Source: Luteibacter sp. UNCMF331Sha3.1
GTDB lineage: Bacteria > Pseudomonadota > Gammaproteobacteria > Xanthomonadales > Rhodanobacteraceae
Assembly: GCF_900109915.1 (NCBI RefSeq)
Contig: NZ_FOBU01000001.1
Coordinates: forward strand, 1,821,004 to 1,885,003
Length of the DNA: 64,000 bases
Direction of reading: 5' to 3'
Part shown: piece after piece, positions 60,031 to 64,000 of the stretch
Layout of the letters: each line of letters begins with the position of its first letter
Numbering within the stretch: position 1 is the stretch's first letter
Position numbers and translations under genes: made by a program
The notes under the pieces: model-generated
Told to the model about the DNA's origin: nothing
Databases searched by the model: none
What the model saw: the letters and a program-made list of their open reading frames with translations, nothing else

Positions 60031-61962
60031 CAGAATGCCTGCCGCCGACGAGCCGAAGGCCGTGATCATCCGCGTGTAGATCAGCTTCAGCGAGACATCC
60101 ACCTCCGGGAAGTCGCCCACCGGCTCGTAGCATTCGAAGAAGCGCGGGTCGGTCCAGCGCATGGGGATGCAGCCGGGTTTGAGGTCGTAGCTGGTGGCGT
60201 AGCGGAACGGCCACAGGTCGAAGAACGGCAGTCGCTCGGACACGTCGCCGATGAAGTCGTTGACCGACGAGAGCACGGGAATCGTCTTCTGCCGCGGGCC
60301 GATCACCCAGGCGTTGCCCGGCTGCGTGTCCTGCATGATCGAGTCGCGCAGGCGGTCGGAGAAGCGCTTGTCGTAGACGATCACGCCCGATTCCGTGTTG
60401 TAGTGATCCGAGCGCGGATCGAAATTGTGCGTGCCGACCATCGCGAACGTGTCGTCCACGACGATGGACTTGGCGTGCAGCCCGAAGCGGACGCCGGCGG
60501 TGAGCAGAGGCGCGGGGCGACTGCGCGCGCCCCGGCCCGAACGGCTGCCGAAGCCGAGGAATCCGGTGGACTCCGACGGCGTGGCGGCCGCGGACGCGCG
60601 ATTCGACCGACGCGAGCGCCCGCTGCCGCTGCCCTGGCGGATGCCATCGAGCGGCGGTGTCGCGACGGCGGCGGTCTGGCCCTCGAGCGCATCGGCATCG
60701 CCGTTGCTCGGGTGCGGCTTCATCTCGTAGATCTCGAAGCCGTAATCCATCAGGTAGCGTTTGCGATGCTTATACGACATCGCATACACCGCGAACGCGT
60801 CGGTCGAGGCGAGCGAGTTCGTCGAGACGACGACCCTCGGCGGATCCTGACGCTGGCGCAAGGTGCGGAATACCTTCTGCGCCGGTTTGCTCATCACGAG
60901 GTAAGGCGTCTGCAGCACGACCTCGGATTTCGCGTTGCGCACCAGGCCCATGATGTGGCGCGTCAGTGCGCGCACTTCGCGGCGCTTGGGCTCGTCGGTC
61001 TTGCCGGGCAGGTCCGACAGGTACTCCACGCGGTTGAGGCGCAGCGTGGCCTGCTGGAGATGCCCGGCGAGCCACGCGGGGTCGAGCGCGTCGGCGACCA
61101 TGCGCTGGACGCGGTCGGGGTGCTCGTAGCGCGGCGGGTCCCAGTGCCGCGGGTCGTCGGTGTCGGCGAGCAGTTCGCGGTTGACGTCGCGCAGCTGCGT
61201 CAGCGGCACGGACCGCTTGTGGCCCCAGAACTGATTGAAACTGGCACCCATCTCCCGCGCGGCGGGGCCGCCGATCATCACGTCGCGGTCGACGTAATCG
61301 AAGGTGCCGTCCCAGTCGAAGTAGCGGTCCTCGTAGTTGCGCCCACCCGTGATGCCGATCAGGTCGTCCACCACCAGCAGCTTGTTGTGCATGCGCTGGT
61401 TGAACTTGTAGAAGCAGCAGAGGATGCCGGCCGCGAATTCCAGCGGCGGCGTCCGCGCGCTGTGGAACGTCGGGTTATAGAGGCGGATCTCCATGTGGTC
61501 GCTGGCGCGCGCGAGCCGCGCCAGCAGCCCCGGGTCGCGGAACGAAAAGAGCTGGTCGGCGAGGATGCGCACGCGCACACCGCGGCGCGCGGCGTGCACG
61601 AGTTCGTCGAGCACGAGTTTGCCGGCGTCGTCCTGCTCCCAGATGTAGGTCTGCACGTCGATCGTGCGTTGCGCCGCACGGATGAGGTTGATGCGGGCGC
61701 CCATCGCGCTCTCGCCATCTTCCAGCAGCGTGGCGACGTGGACCGGACGGGCGTCCGTAGAGGCGGCGTCGGCTTCCCGCGCGGCATCGGTGAGCACCGA
61801 GGGCGTGGCGCACCGGGTGCTATCGGACGGCGGGCAGCTGTCCTGGCGGTCGACCGTGAGCGTGACGACGGCGTCGGCCTTGCGGACCCGCTCCCGGGAC
61901 AGCGAACAGCCGCCGCTGGCAAGCGTGGCGGCAAGGATGAGGAGCATGAGAAGGCGGCGCAT
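60028..61962 (-). CDS. Phospholipase D-family lipoprotein (cardiolipin synthase-like)
   Basis: A 644-aa lipoprotein: signal peptide MRRLLMLLILAATLASGG with acylatable C19. Two HKD active-site motifs are present, HNKLLVVDD (residues about 212-220) and HAKSIVVDD (about 500-508), each with the required His, Lys and Asp, as in PLD-type phosphatidyltransferases. A Ser/Arg-rich insert (GSGSGRSRRSNRASAAATP, about 450-470) precedes the second motif. It would act at the periplasmic face on phospholipid head groups. It is the last gene of a leftward cluster after ParA-like, SixA and YceI genes; its stop is in a tandem REP-like repeat. Confidence 0.88.
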   Translation of the reverse strand: MRRLLMLLILAATLASGGCSLSRERVRKADAVVTLTVDRQDSCPPSDSTRCATPSVLTDAAREADAASTDARPVHVATLLEDGESAMGARINLIRAAQRTIDVQTYIWEQDDAGKLVLDELVHAARRGVRVRILADQLFSFRDPGLLARLARASDHMEIRLYNPTFHSARTPPLEFAAGILCCFYKFNQRMHNKLLVVDDLIGITGGRNYEDRYFDWDGTFDYVDRDVMIGGPAAREMGASFNQFWGHKRSVPLTQLRDVNRELLADTDDPRHWDPPRYEHPDRVQRMVADALDPAWLAGHLQQATLRLNRVEYLSDLPGKTDEPKRREVRALTRHIMGLVRNAKSEVVLQTPYLVMSKPAQKVFRTLRQRQDPPRVVVSTNSLASTDAFAVYAMSYKHRKRYLMDYGFEIYEMKPHPSNGDADALEGQTAAVATPPLDGIRQGSGSGRSRRSNRASAAATPSESTGFLGFGSRSGRGARSRPAPLLTAGVRFGLHAKSIVVDDTFAMVGTHNFDPRSDHYNTESGVIVYDKRFSDRLRDSIMQDTQPGNAWVIGPRQKTIPVLSSVNDFIGDVSERLPFFDLWPFRYATSYDLKPGCIPMRWTDPRFFECYEPVGDFPEVDVSLKLIYTRMITAFGSSAAGIL

Positions 61963-62012
61963 GCCGGCGATGATAGGCGACGCACGCCAACGGCACGTGA
62001 GTCTGGGCCCCG

Positions 62013-62567
62013 TCAGGGATCCGTGAGCACGATCGCCATGCCAAGGCTGACGCGGTCGGCCAGCGCGCCGCGGCGGCCGCGCATCTCGAAGTCGGTGCGA
62101 TCGATCATGCCGTGCAGCTGCAGGACGCACCCCGAAAGGCCATGGGTCGGGCAACGCGTCGGCTGCAGGCGGAAGCTCACGGGCTGGGTCACCCCGCGGA
62201 TGGTCAGCTTGCCCGCGACGTTCCCGCCCTGGCCGAGCACTTCCAGCGCGGTGGGGTCCGACTCGAAATGGATGCGCGGATGATGCGTGACGTCGAAGAA
62301 CTCGGGGGCGAGCACCCAGCGGCGCAGGCGGGCGGATTCCATGCGGATGCTGTCGGTGTCGATGTCCGCGCTGACCACCGCCGTCTGGGTCGACGGATCG
62401 ATGGTCAGTTCACCGCGGATGCTCTCGAAGCTGCCGGTCACCGTGCTCACCCACAGCATGCGCACGCTGAATTCGGCGCGGGATCGCACCGGGTCGATGC
62501 GCAGGTCGGCGGCGGAGACGGGCGCCGCCGCCAGGAGCACGACGAACGCCGACAGCAGGTGGCGCAT
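62013..62567 (-). CDS. YceI-family periplasmic lipocalin-like protein
   Basis: A 184-aa protein with a signal peptide (MRHLLSAFVVLLAAAPVSAA) and a YceI beta-barrel: LRIDPVRSRAEFSVRMLWVSTVTGSFESIRGELTID, RRWVLAPEFFDVTHHPRIHFES and GKLTIRGVTQPVSFRL. YceI proteins bind isoprenoid-type lipids and are linked to base or stress response. Two cysteines (CPTHGLSGC) form an uncommon loop near residue 140. It lies 8 nt downstream of sixA, so the two are probably translated from one mRNA. Confidence 0.88.
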   Translation of the reverse strand: MRHLLSAFVVLLAAAPVSAADLRIDPVRSRAEFSVRMLWVSTVTGSFESIRGELTIDPSTQTAVVSADIDTDSIRMESARLRRWVLAPEFFDVTHHPRIHFESDPTALEVLGQGGNVAGKLTIRGVTQPVSFRLQPTRCPTHGLSGCVLQLHGMIDRTDFEMRGRRGALADRVSLGMAIVLTDP

Positions 62568-62575
62568 GGGGAAAC

Positions 62576-63046
62576 TCAGTTCGGTGGCGACCAGAAGGTC
62601 TCGAGTTTGGCCGTGCCGGGTTCGAGTTTTCCCGGGAAGCTGAGTCGGGCCATGGCGCCCGGCGGCATGCCGCGGTAGTCCTCGGAGCGACCTTCGACGA
62701 GGAAGGCTACCAGTTGTTCGATGCCGGGATTGTGACCGACGAGGACGACGTTCTCGGCGTCTTCCTGCTTGTCGAGCAGGTCGAAGAGATCGCCGACCGT
62801 GGCGTCGTAGATGCTGTCGTCGTAGTTGGGTTCGACCTGCCCCAGGGCCAGGGCGGCCGTCTCGCGGGTGCGCGTGGCGGGCGAACAGAGCACGCGGTCG
62901 TAGCGGATGTGGTGCTCGGCCAGCCATTCGCCCGCGGCGCGGGCCTCGTTGCGGCCGTGTTCGGTGAGCTGTCGCTCGCGATCGTCCTTGCCTTCGTGGC
63001 CTTGCGGCGTCGCTTCCGCATGGCGCAACAGGATGAGCTCTCGCAT
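62576..63046 (-). CDS. sixA: SixA-type phosphohistidine phosphatase
   Basis: A 156-aa histidine phosphatase. The RHG-type motif is at the N-terminus (MRELILLRHAEA, R8-H9). The second His is in VVLVGHNPGIEQL (near residue 108), and the ATRTRETA block fits the SixA family, which dephosphorylates the His of ArcB-type HPt domains or PTS proteins in E. coli. GGAGG at 9-10 nt spacing supports the ATG at 63046. First of an 8-nt-spaced pair with yceI. The HPt partner is not in the window. Confidence 0.88.
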   Translation of the reverse strand: MRELILLRHAEATPQGHEGKDDRERQLTEHGRNEARAAGEWLAEHHIRYDRVLCSPATRTRETAALALGQVEPNYDDSIYDATVGDLFDLLDKQEDAENVVLVGHNPGIEQLVAFLVEGRSEDYRGMPPGAMARLSFPGKLEPGTAKLETFWSPPN

Positions 63047-63105
63047 GGGTGTCGCCCTCCTCAATGCCACCGACGTGGCGTGACTGCCGACGCGTCACCT
63101 TAGGC

Positions 63106-63738
63106 TCAGGTGTTGCGCTTGATCCAGCGCAGCAGTTTCGCCCAGTCGTCCTGGTGCCCGCGTACATGTTCCGAGTTGTAGTCGAAGATGCCCTTACCGA
63201 GCGCCGTGAGCAAGACGTACGCTTGCGAGTCGCGAAGTTCCGCGACCACCGGAAACGGCGCGCGCTCGCCCAGCTCCGCGATGGCGGCCTGGCTGGCGTT
63301 GGTCCAGGGCTTGAGCCGGTTGCCCACGAGGGCGACGGGGAGCTTGCCGCGTTTCACGCGACCGATGCCTTTGAGCACCGTCAGGAAGTCGAGCGTCGCG
63401 TCGAGATCGAAGTGCGACGGCAGCACGGGGACGATGACCACGTCCGCCTTTTCGAGGTAAGGCTCGAGGTCTTTTTCGTCGACCCCCGCCGGCGTGTCCA
63501 CGATGACCCGCTGCACATCGCCCGGAAGGCGGTCGAAGGCGCGGCGGCTTCCCTCGACGGCGGTGATGGCGGGCGCGTTCTCCGGGCGTCGCTGCACCCA
63601 GCGGAGGCTGGAGTGCTGCCGGTCGGCATCGATGATGGCCGTGTGCTTGCCGGCATGCGCCCAATGCGTCGCCAGCTGCGTGACGACCGTCGTCTTGCCA
63701 CAACCACCCTTGCTGCTTGCTACGAGCGTCGTGAGCAT
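63106..63738 (-). CDS. Orphan ParA-like ATPase
   Basis: A 210-aa P-loop ATPase of the ParA/MinD superfamily. The deviant Walker A is ASSKGGCGKTTVVTQLA (residues about 7-23), with the signature Lys at the third position. The A' motif is IIDADRQHSSLRW and Walker B is VIVDTPAGVDEKD. It is shorter than plasmid ParA, with no N-terminal helix-turn-helix and no parB gene beside it, so it likely positions another cargo or belongs to the CobQ/ParA orphan group. Leads the leftward cluster, 59 nt before sixA. Confidence 0.88.
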   Translation of the reverse strand: MLTTLVASSKGGCGKTTVVTQLATHWAHAGKHTAIIDADRQHSSLRWVQRRPENAPAITAVEGSRRAFDRLPGDVQRVIVDTPAGVDEKDLEPYLEKADVVIVPVLPSHFDLDATLDFLTVLKGIGRVKRGKLPVALVGNRLKPWTNASQAAIAELGERAPFPVVAELRDSQAYVLLTALGKGIFDYNSEHVRGHQDDWAKLLRWIKRNT

Positions 63739-63803
63739 TCGCGAGCACCTGCCATGGGAGGCCTCCTAGCCTACACATCCCCCGGCGGTGCTCCAAGGCG
63801 TCG

Positions 63804-64000
63804 TCAGAAGATCTTCGTGCGGACCTTCGGCATCACGACGATGATCAGGGTGGCGATCGGCCCGAGGAAGAGCGAAAGGAACCACCAGAGCAGGCCGCTG
63901 CGGTTCTTGCCTTGGGCAAGACCGGCGTTGATCAGCGAGAGGGTGCCCCAGCCGACGAAGAAACCAGCGGAACCGCTGGAGATTTGGGCAAATTGATCCA
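63804..64000 (-). CDS. Small membrane protein, 5' end outside the window
   Basis: The last 197 nt read in frame as the C-terminal 65 residues of a membrane protein. Starting at the window edge, DQFAQISSGSAGFFVGWG precedes a TM helix, then GLAQGKNRSGLLWWFLSL leads into a second TM helix (FLGPIATLIIVVMP) and a basic tail VRTKIF. The pattern LLWWFLSLFLGPIATLII resembles small antiporter- or superinfection-exclusion-type inner-membrane proteins often annotated hypothetical. The gene starts beyond position 64000, so its length and start are unknown. Confidence 0.65.
   Translation of the reverse strand, partial: DQFAQISSGSAGFFVGWGTLSLINAGLAQGKNRSGLLWWFLSLFLGPIATLIIVVMPKVRTKIF

Overview
The window is a dense, G+C-rich stretch of bacterial chromosome with short intergenic gaps, genes on both strands and strong G/C bias at third codon positions. 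Gene content (DHA2 exporters, CopAB copper resistance, a PolB-type DNA polymerase II, a three-domain LigD, NorR/Hmp, NtrBC, a subclass B3 metallo-beta-lactamase, many LysR regulators and TIR-TPR proteins) fits a soil- or plant-associated gammaproteobacterium. My best guess is the Xanthomonadales, Rhodanobacteraceae side (Luteibacter/Dyella-like). The genus is inferred; there is no rRNA gene in the window to confirm it. I saw no tRNA, rRNA, CRISPR array, insertion sequence, prophage or replication origin.

Layout. 0-12 kb: B3 beta-lactamase, PlsC-type acyltransferase, LigD without a nearby Ku, an orphan type-1-pilus-like fimbrial protein, the copAB operon, a DHA2 exporter whose 3' end overlaps copB, a short acidic protein, the C-terminal remnant of a PhnB-like VOC gene, a GH29 alpha-L-fucosidase and a DksA/TraR zinc-finger protein. 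12-16.5 kb: chemoreceptor, glutathione S-transferase, L,D-transpeptidase with a degenerate internal duplication, LysR regulator. 16.6-21 kb: the region I find most interesting, a TIR-TM-TPR protein, a 50-aa acidic protein and a SLOG-like plus four-TM (SLATT-like) protein, behind a near-perfect CRP/Clp-type site. 21-34 kb: small redox and hydrolase transcription units with LysR regulators, and the nitric-oxide module hmp/norR, whose shared intergenic region carries a sigma-54 promoter and NorR-like palindromes.

34-43 kb: a DUF58 C-terminal remnant, DNA polymerase II, an OafA-type acyltransferase fused to an SGNH-like domain and preceded by a coupled 22-codon upstream ORF, a small secreted protein with a clear terminator, a hydrolase/SDR operon and a RIO1-like kinase. 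43-57 kb is a signalling block: a degenerate histidine-kinase-like protein, a 1383-aa CheB-CheR-PAS-kinase-receiver hybrid, a sigma-54 response regulator with a GSFTGA loop, an esterase, NtrB-NtrC, a GNAT acetyltransferase and a PAS-GGDEF-EAL protein. 57-64 kb: a conserved protein of unknown function, a FadI-type thiolase, a TonB-like protein, and a leftward ParA / SixA / YceI / phospholipase-D lipoprotein cluster. The window closes on a truncated small membrane protein.

Recurring themes are stress and toxic-compound defence (copper, NO, beta-lactams, drug export, epoxide/halide-type hydrolases) and signal transduction. REP-like palindromes, one with a 31-nt tandem duplication, sit at 3' gene ends near 54.4 and 60.0 kb. 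Two gene remnants (PhnB-type VOC, DUF58) show local gene decay.
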